From Nymphaea colorata (taxonomy: Eukaryota > Streptophyta > Magnoliopsida > Nymphaeales > Nymphaeaceae): 64,000 bases of DNA. The notes beneath the pieces are model-generated. The model had not been told where the DNA came from, searched no databases, and saw only the letters and a program-made list of their open reading frames with translations. Shown in pieces: positions 11,831 through 23,340 of this stretch (positions are counted from its first letter, which is position 1; each line of letters begins with the position of its first letter). The position numbers and the translations under genes were made by a program. The stretch lies in contig NC_045144.1 in the NCBI RefSeq assembly GCF_008831285.2, positions 10,891,672-10,955,671 of the forward strand, given 5' to 3'.

Positions 11831-12271
11831 TTTGCTATCAATTTTTTGGTGAAGGGTTGGGTCAATCCATTGTGCTTATTATAAAGGTTTGTTTTGGCCT
11901 TCCCTTATATATAATTATTTTATTGGAATAAAGGTAGGGGGCCTAAGCCTAACCCCCAAGCAAGCTTTTTACTTCAACCTAGATCATACTCATGGATTGA
12001 GTAGATCCAACCCTTGATGGAATCGTTTTGGCAAAGTTGTGAGATCCAATCCATCGTACATTCAAGAAAACATTCATGCTTCATTCTTCTCTCTCTTTGC
12101 ATTCATTGATAGGGTTACATAAATGAAAGAATGACATTTTTGCCCAAATCATGGTAGTATTCCTCCAATATTGTACAAATGAGATTTTTTTAAAATCAAA
12201 TTTTAAAAACATCATTTTTTGATTTTTGGAAAACCAAAATTTGGCCCAAATAAGTTTGGACAATCTGGGAA
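11831..12271. other. Gap between the LINE and the small hAT element
   Basis: AT-rich, with no coding potential seen. It may include the LINE 3' untranslated tail up to about 11,940. The 8-bp target copy TCTGGGAA of the next element lies at 12,264–12,271. Confidence 0.5.
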
Positions 12272-12551
12272 TAAGCCTGGGCACCGGCCCAGGCTGCCAC
12301 CGGGTACCTGGTACCCAGCCCCACTTGGGCCAGGGAAAAAGGAACCCAGGCTGGCCCGGGTCGGCCAGATAAGCCTGGATCGGCCTGATAATGATTTTTT
12401 TATTTTTTTTTTATTATATATATATTTATAATATTTTATTAGGATTAATTATATTTATATAAATTTTTATGTAAAAATATATTTTTAAATTTAATCGGGA
12501 AAGAATCAGGCTCCGGTTTTGGATGTCAGGCCGGCCCGATGCCCATGCTTG
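12272..12551. mobile_element. Non-autonomous hAT element (280 bp)
   Basis: Flanked by an exact 8-bp duplication TCTGGGAA (12,264–12,271 and 12,552–12,559), the hAT hallmark. The ends are imperfect inverted repeats: TAAGCCTGGGCACCGG at the left and, read in reverse, CAAGCATGGGCATCGG at the right. The inside has GC-rich subterminal copies of GGCCCAGG-like motifs and an AT-rich core, with no ORF. Its first 15 bases equal those of the larger hAT at 17,861. Confidence 0.88.
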
Positions 12552-12629
12552 TCTGGGAATGCATGTATATATGCATTAACATCCGATGCCCAAGCTTATC
12601 TAGGAATGCTTGTATATATGCATTAACAT
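12536..12629. repeat. 47-bp tandem duplication across the hAT right end
   Basis: Units 12,536–12,582 and 12,583–12,629 both start CCGATGCCCA and end GCATTAACAT with a few substitutions. The first unit contains the last 16 bases of the hAT element plus flanking DNA, so the duplication came after the insertion. Confidence 0.85.
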
Positions 12630-14464
12630 GTACATTGTCTTCTTATTGACCCAGCTGGACATCATTTCCAGCTTTAAAAATAAAAGAAATCCCAGCCCAA
12701 ACCCACAAATTCATTTGCCATTTTCATTAGTCATTCGTATGAAGAGGCATGCATATAATCTGCATCATTTTCAACAAGGTAATGGTTAGAAAAATGTCAC
12801 AAATTAGGGAGGTTATAATGATCAAAATCATGCATAACGGTTGCTGTTTTAGAGCAGCAAAAGGGATGTGCCATTTTTGAGTTAAATGACTTGGCGAAGA
12901 CCTCAAACCAAAAGACTGGTTAGGATATTCACCATTGTGATGAATCACCAATATTTGGTAAGCTGAAAATCAAGTTGTTGGTTTTAATTGAAAAACAAAA
13001 ACGGAACCCACTGATTTGGGTCTTAGGATGTTAAAAACCAAGGGTATTCAAATTCTGGTTTTCAAACTTTGATGGAATTGGGCATCGGCCTCACCAAAAC
13101 TGCTGCAAAGCAGGCCATGGTGGAATCGTTCTGCCCCTAATAGCAGCCAGCCACTTTGTGGCTACTAGATGAGGTCTAATCCTCATTATTTTGGGGAAAA
13201 ATTATACATGCATGACAATATAACTAAATTTCATGCAAGTTATAGGGATTACCGACCTGATTTGCTGGAAATCTTGGGGTGAGGTTGAGCTTGGATTGCG
13301 CAAAACAGGGCAGAACATGGCACCCAGTTTGGCTGAACGTTGTGGCTGAAATCGACTCGAACGAAGGGCAGCTGGTGAGCTGCGTGGCCTACCTTGGTGG
13401 AGTCCCACTTGAAGTCACTTAGAGCAGCTAGGTGATGCTGGACTGGACCGGCTTGAGAGGTGTTTTCTTGTGATGCCATGAGCACACGACCAGCTGAAGC
13501 AGGGTGCTATCTAGGAAGCTTGGGAGCTAGTTGCAGCAGCAAATGGCTTGAGTGATTTGGAATCCGCTCAAGCTTAGGGATGCCTAGGCTGAAAATGATT
13601 TGGTACCGAGGCTAGAAACATCCAAGGTCAGGACGCCTAGCCTGAAGCTGATCTTGGGCTGAGGCATTTTGGGTAGCGTCACCAAGGTTGTGACTTGGCT
13701 GGGCTGAACCGGCTTGAGCAGGGGAAGTAGACTAAAGCAGGGGCTACCTAGACGACTTGGATTTGAGCTGAGTTGAGAATTCCTACCTCAAATACAGCTT
13801 GGAGGTAGAGGTCAGCTGGAGTAGGAGCTGCCTTCGAGGCTTGGGCTGACGCCAAACTAAGGACGTCTTGGGTTGGAGGAGGTTGCAACTAAGGCTGATG
13901 TCTTGATGGCATGGGAGCTTGAGAGAGACGTCCAAGGCTGCCCAGGGATTGCTAATGGGGTTGCCAAGGGTCCCTAGCTGCTTGCAAGGGGTGGATCATG
14001 ACTTGGTGCTAGACAAATTTTTTGGAAAGCCAAGAAGTCATTGAACAATTTCCATGATTTTGGCAGGAGAAGGAAGCAAGGGCAGCAGTCTCCCTTGCCA
14101 ATGAGCTCTCTTACTTTGGCTTTCTTGTCTATTTTGTCTAGCTTGAGAATCAAGGAAGCATGGAGGGGCTGTCTTTTCATGTCAGCCATGAAATCTGATC
14201 TTTGATCAGCTAGTTAGGATTCAAATGAGAAAGAAAATGAAGGGAGAACATCTTTAATGGTTGGTTTCCCTTCCAATTGCACCATAATGAGTGGAGAAGG
14301 TTACAGGGCAGATATACTTATAAGTTATAACAGGGAATTGACTATTTTTATTATTGAAAATCAGAAAAAACCATTCCTTTGCTAAGTTTAGAAGGAATTA
14401 GAAATTTAAAATTAAGAGGTTATAACTTAATCCACATATGTCTCATCGTTATAAAAATCCGACC
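12630..14464. other. Intergenic DNA without a recognised gene
   Basis: No domain is visible on either strand. From 13,200 to 14,000 the plus strand is rich in words such as GCTTGAG, GGCTGA and AGCAGGG, which gives short antisense open frames of no known family. It may be degraded repeat DNA. Confidence 0.4.
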
Positions 14465-14703
14465 TGTTGACATATGTTGTATTTGGGTCACCTATCCGGG
14501 TCTGGATCTGGACCCGATCCAGTGTGTTACTGTTATGGCCCTACTTAACCTGTGTAAACCCTAATTTTCTGCTTGTGAATGAAATTCTAAGAGAGAAAGT
14601 CTAGCTGCTAGTGGGCACCAGTCCTCCTCACTGTGGTTTTTTCCCTCTTTTTGAGGGGTTTTCCACGTTACATCGTGTTCATCTTTTTGTCTTTATTTCT
14701 ACA
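14465..14703 (+). repeat. 5' LTR of a gag-only copia element
   Basis: Starts TGTTGACATATG and ends TTTCTACA, directly followed by a primer-binding site. It shares the block AGAGAGAAAGTCTAG, GCTAGTGGGCACCAG, TTTTCCACGTTACATC with the LTRs at 59,788 and 31,807/36,723, so the three elements have related LTRs. Its 3' partner LTR was not found. Confidence 0.8.
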
Positions 14704-14716
14704 TGGTATCAGAGCC
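14704..14716 (+). other. Primer-binding site (initiator-Met tRNA)
   Basis: TGGTATCAGAGCC begins at the base after the LTR and is the standard plant copia primer site. Confidence 0.9.
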
Positions 14717-14804
14717 AAGTTGGTTCTTATTTCTCTACCGTGCTCGTGTTGGAGGAAAGTTCGTGTTCTCACTATTCAGATTGGACCGAATATCCCTTGT
14801 CACA

Positions 14805-15694
14805 GTTTGGGTGAGGATTCCCTGGTCCGCTGCTATCACCATAGGGATCGCAAGTCGAGGCCGAATTGTTTATATGAACGGGAGGAAGATTGAATCGGCT
14901 GAAACTAATGTTGCTTGGGACACATGGTTTCTTGAGGACAACCAAGTTAAGACTTGGATTGTCAACTCTGTGTCCCCCGAGATTCAACCCTCATTCTTCG
15001 CACGAGGACTGCAAGAGATATGTAGGTTATACTTGATCATATGTATGGTCAGAAGAAGAGAGATGTTCGGGTGTATCAGTTGATGAAGGATGTCTATTCT
15101 ATATGGCAAGGTGAACATTTTGTGGCAGATTTCTATGCAGCCTTGAAATCTAAGTGGGAGGAACTTAACTACTATTCAGATGACACTTGGGATTGTCCCC
15201 AAGATCAGGTGCGTCATTTAGCCAAGGAATGGAAGAATAGGGTGTTCCTATTTTTAGCAAGGTTGAATGATGACTTTGAATGTACAAGAAGTCAAATCCT
15301 TAACTCTGAAGAACTGCTTCGTAGTGAAGATGTTTACTCCCATGTAGAGGCTGAAGAGCAAAGATGCCTTGTTATTACTGGGAAAAAAGGGGATCACATC
15401 TCGTATAATGAGAGGTCTGTCCTTGTTAGCCATGGCCCTATAGGAGCTGCCCGACCTCTTGGCAAGTGCACTCACTGCAAGAAGATTGGTCATATCTTGG
15501 ATTTTTGTTGGGACCTCCATCCTGAAAAAAAGAATAGTCGAGGGAGACATTCTAGTGGGAAGAAAACCAGAATTTTCTGGTTCCATCCTTGGAACCTGCT
15601 AGGGGAGGGAGGTCCAAATGGGCTGTCCAATTTTTTGGTTTTTGAAAACACTTGTTCAATTTTCTTGAAATTTGAAACTAGTGAAAGGGATTAG
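14805..15694 (+). pseudogene. Copia gag (UBN2-type) with zinc knuckle, no pol behind it
   Basis: First frame: GRKIESAETNVAWDTWFLED, NQVKTWIVNSVSPEIQPSF. After a frameshift near 15,040 the second frame gives MYGQKKRDVRVYQLMKDVYS, FYAALKSKWEEL and FLARLNDDFECTRSQIL. This is the copia gag fold in order. The knuckle CTHCKKIGHILDFC (about 15,470–15,511) fits CX2CX4HX4C exactly. Downstream there is no protease, integrase or RT; sequence after about 15,610 is unrelated. It is thus a gag-only remnant, the reverse of the gag-less copies elsewhere in the window. Confidence 0.82.
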
Positions 15695-16399
15695 TCTTTT
15701 TGGACTTTTCCTCTTGCATTTTAAAAAATGTTAGATAAGGATGAAGAAATATTTATTCTCTGAATGCCTCCTCGGTATCTCACTATTTTGAAAAACCTCT
15801 TAGTTAATTTGAAAAAAACTTTGAATAGAGTATGCTCGCTTGAGCCACCCTTTATTTGATTGGTCTAAATCACGGCAGATCTAATTTCGAGTGCTTTGTC
15901 ATGGCGTGTCGAGGTAGAGAGAGTCTTTCGACTCTCTTGATTTGGGAATAGATTATTCGATCGTACTTGATCTGAGTTAAATCTGGATTAGGATTCTTGT
16001 GAATTGTTTTCCTAAATGGGTTTAGGAAAATTGAAGAAATGGCCACTCTAGGTGATTTATTCCTAATTTTTCTGAAGAGAGAAAGAGAGAGAAAGAAAGT
16101 CATGTCGACTTATTTTTTTCTCTTTGTGTTGGAATAAGATTACAATTCTCACTAATAAGAATTTTGATCTTGATTGAAAATTAAAGCTTTAGATATTGAT
16201 TTGCACCGATCTCAAAACTTATTCTTGATTGTCTAAATTTGACAAAAATTTTAATTTTTTAAATTCATTGAATTTTTGCAAGTGGCGTCTAGACTTGGAT
16301 CTAGAATTGGATTTGGTGGACATCAACTCCGATCCAAGAATTTTTTAGAAAATTTTCAAAATTACCATTGGAGAAGATTGAGAAAAGTTGGGGTGTAAG
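15695..16399. other. Stretch without a recognised gene
   Basis: AT-rich, with a purine run at 16,077–16,100. No domain seen on either strand. The 3' part of the gag-only copia or the body of the next relic may be here in unrecognisable form. Confidence 0.4.
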
Positions 16400-16910
16400 C
16401 ACAAGCTCCATAGAGACAACATTATTTGGAGCAAAATTAGAGAGTGAGACCTAATTGTCTCCCATGACTTTGGTATAGTGGCAATCATCTATAGCCTTAC
16501 AACTTCATCCTCAAATTTAATTTATGTCAAACAATTGATTAATAAGTCATTGAAACTCATTCAAGTGATCAACTACAGAATTTTTTTCCTTATACTTAAG
16601 TTGCATCATCCGTCTAAGTAAATACAACTTTATTACTGCCAGTTTTTTATGCATACAAGTTTTCAAATTTGTACTACAATGTGTTCATGTAAGTCTCATG
16701 GTGAATATGATTATAAATATTCTTATCAACAAATTGTCGAATGAAACCATGGACTTGCTGACACTCAGATTTTCATTCTTTATCACTCCTAAATTCAAGC
16801 TTTGAGTAGCAAACTCCAAAAATGCCTAACCTTACTTTCATTTTGTTCTAAAAGTATAATTTGTGTCTTTCAAACTAATTATATGATGATATTATAATAT
16901 ATTGTTAAAT
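16400..16910 (-). pseudogene. Copia gag relic
   Basis: The reverse strand reads LYLLRRMMQLKYKEKNSVVD, HLNEFQ, stop, LINQLFDINLNL, then SHGRQLGL, which fits the gag stretch 'LY.L.M.EG.SV.DHLNEF..L..QL......'. Several stops. It lies downstream (minus sense) of a degraded primer site at 16,914–16,929. Confidence 0.6.
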
Positions 16911-16931
16911 CAGGAGCTCCAATACCATTTA

Positions 16932-17785
16932 TGTTGGAAAAAATGAACGCAAACCAAATGATTATGCTACATAAATGGAGATGATGGCTCACAATAACTT
17001 GTAAATAAACACTTTTATCCTGTACATAAATACAACAAAATACTTCTTCCACCCGATCTCCAAAAATAAAACTCTTATCAACTAATGGATCACACAATAT
17101 ATATATTTCAATGCACAAGAGTGCAACAAATAGCAAATTAATAAGCTTCAGCAAAATAAGAGAGACATTTTTAATGTGAAAATTATCAAAATTAATGGTA
17201 AAAACCAAAGGGTTCAGAGCAACCCAGTAATAATCTGCTATGTAATATAGAAATGGCTACAAGAGGGTAATACGAAACGCCTATACTTCAAAGTCCAACA
17301 ATCACCAAAACAAAGAGAATAAAGCAAATGAAAAAGAGCAAGTAGAAGAATATTGCCTAATCAAGAGTGATGATCTTCCTACAACAAAAGCCTTCTTTCT
17401 TTTACCCTAATCTTTACTAAACAAAGAGGAAAAAATAGAAAGAAAAAAACCCTAAACAAGAATGAAAGTTTCTGCATTCTCATTCTCTTACCTTCTCTCT
17501 TTTTTACTCTCTCTAATGGCTCTAAATGAGTGGAGAAGACTACCATCCCTTTATTTTTCTCCAAAAAAAAATGCTCCCACAAGGAAGAAGAAAACCCTCT
17601 AATTTAAGAACTCCAAAAACCTGGATTCCCCTTCTTTAAACCCACCTTTCCAAACTTTTCAAAAATAGTTCACAACATGTTGTGAAATTCTTCCCTTTCA
17701 ACTCTTCTCAAGTATAGATGATTCTTTTTCCTTTCTTTTTTGACTTGGATTTGGATCCTCCCTATGGAGGGAATCCAACCCAACA
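16932..17785 (-). repeat. Candidate LTR of the minus-strand copia relic
   Basis: Starts TGTTGGAAAAA and ends CCAACCCAACA, compatible with TG...CA ends, and follows a primer-site-like AGCTCCAATACCAT. No second copy exists in the window, so both borders are inferred. Confidence 0.3.
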
Positions 17786-18059
17786 CACTGTGTCGACGAA
17801 CATAGATACTGTAGATGGAGAAGAGCTCTATGCATTGAGGAAGAGTTCCCAGGTTTTGCATAAGCCTGGGCACCGAGCCGGGCCGCTGCCGAGTACCTAG
17901 TACCCGGCCCACCACGGTCCCGGGTCCGGGCCTTGAAAAATTAAGTTTCGGGCTTGTCCTGGCTTGGTAAATAACGGGTCGGGCTCGGGCTTGCCGCTGT
18001 GATCGTCGGCAGCCCGAGAAGCCCGACATTATTATTATAATATTTTTTTTTCACCAAAA

Positions 18060-19234
18060 TGAACTTAGGTAACTAACTTAGGGTTTTGGACTTTTGTTGA
18101 AAAAGTTTCACCCGTCGTGACTCGTCGAGACTGCCTCCTTCCATTCTCCTCGTCGCCTCTCGGTCTCGGCTGCCTCCTTCGGTCCTCCCCATCTCCATCG
18201 TCGTTGCAGTTACCATCGCACAGCCGCCGGTCCTCCCCATCGCCGTCGCCGTGAAGGTCTGACTTTTTTTGAACATTTTTTTTTTGCCTGTTAGGGCTTC
18301 TTCCATCGCGCTTCTCTCCCTCGCTACCGCCTCTTCATCACGCTCTTCCTCGCTTCTCGTTATCATTGCAACCAGTCGATCATTTTTTTCATTTCATCGC
18401 CAGATTTTGCATTCCGATCGACTATCCACCACAATCACTCGATCGATTTCTCCTGCGAGAAGGAGGAGAAGAAAGAAGAAATAATCAGGATCTGCCTCTG
18501 CCATCTCATTCAATCAGGGAAATTCTTGTCTGCACTGAAACCCTTTGAAGTTCTCATCTGCAGCCCCCTACCTTTGAAGCTTCCATCTGCAACTTGCTTT
18601 GCCCTGCCGGCTGTTCATAGTCACCGTTGTCGCCAAAGGAAAGCCGAAGACGAAAAGGTCAGACCCCTCTTCCTTCGTTCGTGCTTTTCTTTTTTCTTGG
18701 AAAGCATATATGCATCATCCAAGAGTTTTATTCATCTGTTGTATTCATCCGAGCCTTTTCCTCTTAATGATTTTGAAGACTGTATCATTTTCCTTCCCTC
18801 TGTTTCTGTTATTGTCACTATGTAATTGGGCACATGTTTATAACCAATTTTACATTTCATTTTAATAATTATCTATATGTTAAGTAGTGTCATGTCTACG
18901 TTTTATCTGTTTAATCAAGTTTATAATCGATTTTAAGTCATTGACTGTGTATATGTTAATTTACATTTCCTTTCCTTTTTAAGTAGACTGATATTGTGTT
19001 TTTAAAAAAAGTAGTAGACACTGTACATGAGGTTCAAAAAAAGGTCATAGACAATGTACATTAGGTTAAAAAAAAAGATAGTAGACACCGCACATGTTGG
19101 ATCAGATCACATGAAGGCACTTGTCGCTAACTAACTTGAACCTGTTAAGGGCAGATTTTAGGGCTACTTGCCTCCTAACTGGTCTGCCTCTGAACTAATG
19201 ATGATATATCGGCTAGGAGTCGTCTGGTCCTATT
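18060..19234 (+). other. hAT leader and lost N-terminal coding region
   Basis: 18,100–18,700 is C/T-rich with CGTCG words, like a 5' leader. No BED zinc finger or first catalytic Asp of a hAT transposase was found before 19,235, so the N-terminal half is deleted or too decayed to recognise. Confidence 0.5.
19003..19098. repeat. A-rich tandem repeat, three units of about 32 bp
   Basis: Three consecutive units consist of a run of A followed by GTAGACA(C/A)(T/C)G(T/C)ACAT. They lie inside the hAT element upstream of the transposase remnant. Confidence 0.75.
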
Positions 19235-20519
19235 AGCATTTTACATTGCAAATAGTTTGTGTGAGGCTTTATTAGAATGCATCTCTAAATGGAACATCCA
19301 GTCAAAGTTATTTTTTATTATTGCCGACAATTGTTCGACGAATGATAGTGCAATAACTACACTGAAAATGAACTTAGGAAGAAGAAATCTTATTCCAATG
19401 CAAGGGCAACGTTTGCATATTCGTTGTGGTGCGCATATTCTAAATCTTATAGTTCAAGATGGTATGCAAGATCTTCATGATACAATTTCAAAAATTCATG
19501 AAAGTGTTAAATATGTAAAGGGATCACCAAAGCGATTACATTCATTTAAGGATTGTATAAGAACAGTGGGCTTGATTGGTACAAAGAAATGAACTTACGA
19601 TGTTCCAACTCGATGAAACTCTACATATGTCATGTTGAGAGATGCATTGCTTTACAAAGATGCATTTCAACATTTAGCTTTTGTAGATCTCAATTATATA
19701 AATTTACCTTCTAATGATGGATGGTCTTATGCATCTACCTTATGCCAATTTTTGAAACTATTCTATCATGTTACAAATCTCTTCTCTGCCACTAGAAACG
19801 TAATAGCTGATGTGGTTTTCAAAGAAATACAGAAGGTACACAACCATTTGCGTAAACATCATTTGGTAGACAATGATTATATAAGGTCATTGGCAAGAAA
19901 AATGCAATAAAAGTTTAACAAATATTGGAAAAACGACTACAATGTCCTCTTTGGAATTGCATTTGTCTTAAATCCTAGGTCCAAACTAGGATACTTGAAG
20001 TATTTGCTTGACATCTTAAATGAAGTTGATGCAATAGTACAATATGAAAAAGTAGAGAGCAGTCTTCATGAATTGTATGCTGAGTACAAAAACGTGTACG
20101 GTACAAATGATGAAGAAAATGAAAATGCAACCAATGCAATTGTTGATTTTGAAGAAGAGAGAGCTTCAACTTTTTCTAGAGATGCCTTCTTCACATATAA
20201 CATGAGTTCTGTATCTCCTCAAGTACCTCACATAGATCTGGAAGCATATTTAACTGATCCAATAGAACGATCTTTGTCTAATGAAGACTTCAATATATTA
20301 TTTTGGTGGAAGACAAATGAAAGTAAAAATAGAGTTTTATCCAAAATGGCTCAAGATATCTTGGCAATCCCTATATCCACAGTTGCATCTGAGTTTGCAT
20401 TCAGTACAGGTGGAAGAATCATTAATGATTATCGATGTTCAACCACTCCTGAAATTGTTGAAGTACTAGTTTGCACATGGAGTTGGATTCATGATGAAGA
20501 TATCTCATGCGAAACGTAA
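19235..20519 (+). pseudogene. hAT transposase, C-terminal part
   Basis: In one main frame: KLFFIIADNCSTNDSAI (second catalytic Asp region), IRCGAHILNLIVQDGM (the conserved C...H.LNL motif), DVPTR, stop, NSTYVML (normally TRWNSTY), then GIAFVLNPRSKLGYL, and the dimerisation region ILAIPISTVASEFAFSTGGR followed by DYRCSTTPEIVEVLVC. These are the RNase H-like core and hAT C-terminal domains. Stops at 19,590 and 19,613, the latter a conserved Trp, and at 19,908 (Gln to TAA) fit single transitions. The protein is dead, but the C-terminal domain is open over 170 residues. Confidence 0.9.
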
Positions 20520-22010
20520 GATGTTCATTGTTTAATGTTAAATTTTAATCATTCTTTTTGTTTTCCATGACATACTAACATCGTAGTTTGCTCGTGGTGA
20601 TGTGTTTTTTGTAGTTTTGAAGATAAGGAGGAATCTTCTGGTGACGAATTAGCATGATTTATATTTCATTATGGTAAAATGTTATTAACATTTTACATTT
20701 TATAAAATTTCCTTGACACACATGCACACACAGGTTGATGTATGGTTAGTGCCTTATGCCTTAGAATTGGTCATTAAGAACTTTCAGGAAACTACTTAAA
20801 TGGCCAAAAGTTTGATGAAGGTTTATCATTCCGATGCTTTGTTTTGCTTGATTGATGTTTTTTCATCCTCCTATCAGCCTGTCATGTTGTCCAATTAGGG
20901 ATGATTCATATGTAAAGAAATATAAGTCAACATACAACTGAAATTAGCATACAAAAAACAACTGTCCACCGAAACTAAACTTAAGCATATATACAGTTCA
21001 TGAAATGAAGGGAAAAACTATAACTGGTTTGTTGAGAATGAAGCCTATAGCCTACCTAGACAAGTTGATTATTTGATTTTAGAGTGTTGAAGTGTGATTT
21101 ACAACTGTAACTAAAAAAACGAGGAATTAACATGTGATTCATGTTCTAATATATGCACAAGAATTGATGCTAAATGGCCAAAAGAAAATGAGGAAATGTT
21201 AATGGTTTCTTATGCCTATGATGCTGTGGGAAAGTTATATGAATCGTCTATCCTATTGTATGCATTCAATTAGGGTTAGTATCCAATTCTCACAGACTTA
21301 TTGGTTATATTAAGCAACGTAGCGTTTTATATATGTAGGTTTTATTGAATTAATTTTTACTTGTGTTTCTTATTGTTGCTCTTGTAGGTGAAATTCAAGT
21401 TTGCCATTGAGCCATTGCAAGTGCAGGAGCAACTGCAATCATGGTGGACGTAGAGGGTTACTCAGATTAGGATGACTTATGTATCTTGTCGGCTTGGTCA
21501 CTTGAAGTAATAGTGAGAACTTGCTTTCTTGTTATTTTTATGCATCTGTTAGCAAGAACATATGTGGATCTTTCTTAGTTGAAGCTTTTTATTTCTATTA
21601 CTGCTTGTGAAATCACATTGAAGTATTGAACTGATGAATGATTTTATATCGCGGACTGAGGTGCCATTTTATATTGCTGATGTTTTCAACATATTCAGTT
21701 TTTATATAGCTTTCATTGGCTAAATGTAATTAATCCGTTGACATTGACACATTGTATCAGTCCAGAAACAGGTGTGGCCTGACCCAAAAAAGGCCGCCCA
21801 GCCCGCTTAAAAGCTCGGCCCAACCCACCCGGTCCGGCCCGCTTAAAAGCTCGGCACAGCCCTCCCGACCCGTTAATAACCGGGCTGGGCCGGGCCTCGG
21901 GCATAAGCTGAAGCCTGAGGCCTGATATCACATGGGCCCGGCCCAGCCCGTTTCTAATGTCGGGCTTTGCTTTTTACATTGTTATCCCGCCGAGCCGATG
22001 CTCAGCCCTA
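20520..22010 (+). other. hAT 3' non-coding part
   Basis: AT-rich sequence without a domain, followed from 21,776 by the subterminal GC-rich repeats (copies of GCCCGCTTAAAAGCTCGGC at about 21,800 and 21,838) and the right end. Confidence 0.55.
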
Positions 22011-22320
22011 GTTTTGCAACTTCCATGGACCGATGCCTGTCAAAATTAATAATATTCTTAGAGGGATTGAAAATGAATGTAAAACATCTTTTCTTTCCCT
22101 TCTTTCCCCACATCCAAAACACATCTGTTTCCATTTCCTCATCCAAACAATATCATTTCTCTTTTTTCATTTCCTTTCAGGCTATAAGTATTTTCTTGGA
22201 GAGACATTATTTATCACTACTTAGATGGGGGTGGGGCAGGTAATTTGGTAGTATGAGATATGTAACCAGCGTGTCTGAGTTAGTTGCGGTTTTGAGATGA
22301 ACCGAATAATTCTTCCCCTT

Positions 22321-22546
22321 TGTAACTTGTGATAGTTGAATTGCCATAATTTCAATTCCTGTGTGTTTGTGTGAAAGAAATAAATTGTTTATACGTGTTC
22401 TTTTTTTTAATTTTTTCTGTTTCCTTCTTAAATTGTAACTTGTGATAGTTGGATTGCCATAATTTCAATTCCTGTGTGTTTGTGTGAAAGAAATAAATTG
22501 CTTACACTTTCATGTTCTTTTTAAAATTTGTTCGGTTTCCTTCTTA
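22321..22546. repeat. 113-bp tandem duplication
   Basis: TGTAACTTGTGATAGTTG begins at 22,321 and recurs at 22,434, and the similarity runs through GTTTCCTTCTTAAA at each unit end. Most differences are single bases and a shorter T run in the second unit. It lies between the hAT element and the gene's 5' region. Confidence 0.85.
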
Positions 22547-22699
22547 AACATTTTCATTTCTGTTTATATTTAATTTAAAAAATTATTTTTCATTAACCCT
22601 ATTCATAAATAATTCGGATTCCGATTCGATTCAGATTCCAATTTCAATAACATAGAATTTGATTGTATTTTGACAAAAGAAACTTTGGCAGTTTTCTAC

Positions 22700-23125
22700 A
22701 AAATTTACTTCGAACCGCAAAAAAAAAAAATGTCAGCAGGGGAGGAGGTGAGGTGTGAATCTGTCAGTCCGTAAAAGCGCTGGAGAATAAAAGCCGCAGC
22801 GTTGCTTAACCAGGATTTTCGGCGGCGTGAAAGCCACGCTCTCGCTTGACGAGACGCCGGAACCAGTGTGGCCACGGTTTCCGCTCCGGAACTCAGACCG
22901 CCGGGCGGCAAGGCACCAATCTTGACCACCGGCGGCAAGACACTGAGCTCGGAAGTTGGGGCCACCGACCATCACTACAGAAGCTCTCCCCCTCCTTCCC
23001 TTTCCCTCTCTCCGTCACGTTCGGTCGCAGAGAGGGTCGAAGATTTCAAGGTGCTTGGGAGCAACGACTATTCTTCTCCTGCTCCACGTATTTCCCCACG
23101 AGGGAAGACGAAAAGCACAAGCGCA
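22700..23125 (+). promoter_or_regulatory. 5' flank and leader of the seven-TM gene
   Basis: GC content rises sharply after about 22,760, as in many plant 5' regions. The reading frame of exon 1 stays open upstream to 22,868, but the encoded stretch is Ser/Pro/Gly-rich without a family match, so it is read as leader. No clear TATA box could be assigned. Confidence 0.4.
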
Positions 23126-23340
23126 ATGCCTGCAATTTTCGATATGTTCCGTCTTCACTTCATCTTCTCTTCGCTACTCTTCTTCTTCTTCTTCAGCAAC
23201 GCGTCCGTTCACGAATACGCGGAGTCCGAATTGGTCCTGAAAGGCAACGCCTACGTCCTCCACGGCGGCAGCGAGGGGATTTACTCTTCTGTTTCCAACA
23301 AAAACGCGTCCGCGATTGCCAACGGAGAGTCATATATCAG
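23126..23340 (+). CDS. Exon 1: signal peptide and start of luminal domain
   Basis: Starts at the ATG of MPAIFDMFRL because this places a hydrophobic signal peptide (FIFSSLLFFFFFSNAS) at the N-terminus. Encodes 71 codons plus two bases and ends ATATCAG before GTGAGACG, a strong donor. The split Arg codon (AG + G) joins it to exon 2. Confidence 0.88.

Larger units (their letters stand above)
17861..22010 (+). mobile_element. hAT DNA transposon, 4.15 kb, once autonomous
   Basis: Exact 8-bp target duplication GTTTTGCA at 17,853–17,860 and 22,011–22,018. Left end TAAGCCTGGGCACCGA and reversed right end TAGGGCTGAGCATCGG match at 11 of 16 bases. Both ends are followed by GC-rich subterminal repeats of the GGGCCGGGC type (17,871–18,020 and 21,776–21,990), where hAT transposase is expected to bind. 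Inside are a GC-rich leader, a decayed transposase (19,235–20,519) and a long AT-rich 3' part. It lies just right of a copia relic and about 1.1 kb upstream of the membrane-protein gene. Confidence 0.92.

Noticed and set aside
13202-14189. Antisense open frames of 68–78 codons
   Set aside because: No family pattern, overlapping frames, unusual word repetition; judged non-coding.
14704-14716. tRNA gene at TGGTATCAGAGCC sites
   Set aside because: These are 13-base primer-binding sites next to LTRs (also at 36,709 and 60,039), without cloverleaf sequence around them.
22868-23125. In-frame upstream start for the seven-TM gene
   Set aside because: It would bury the signal peptide 86 residues inside; the Pro/Ser/Gly-rich extension has no family support.
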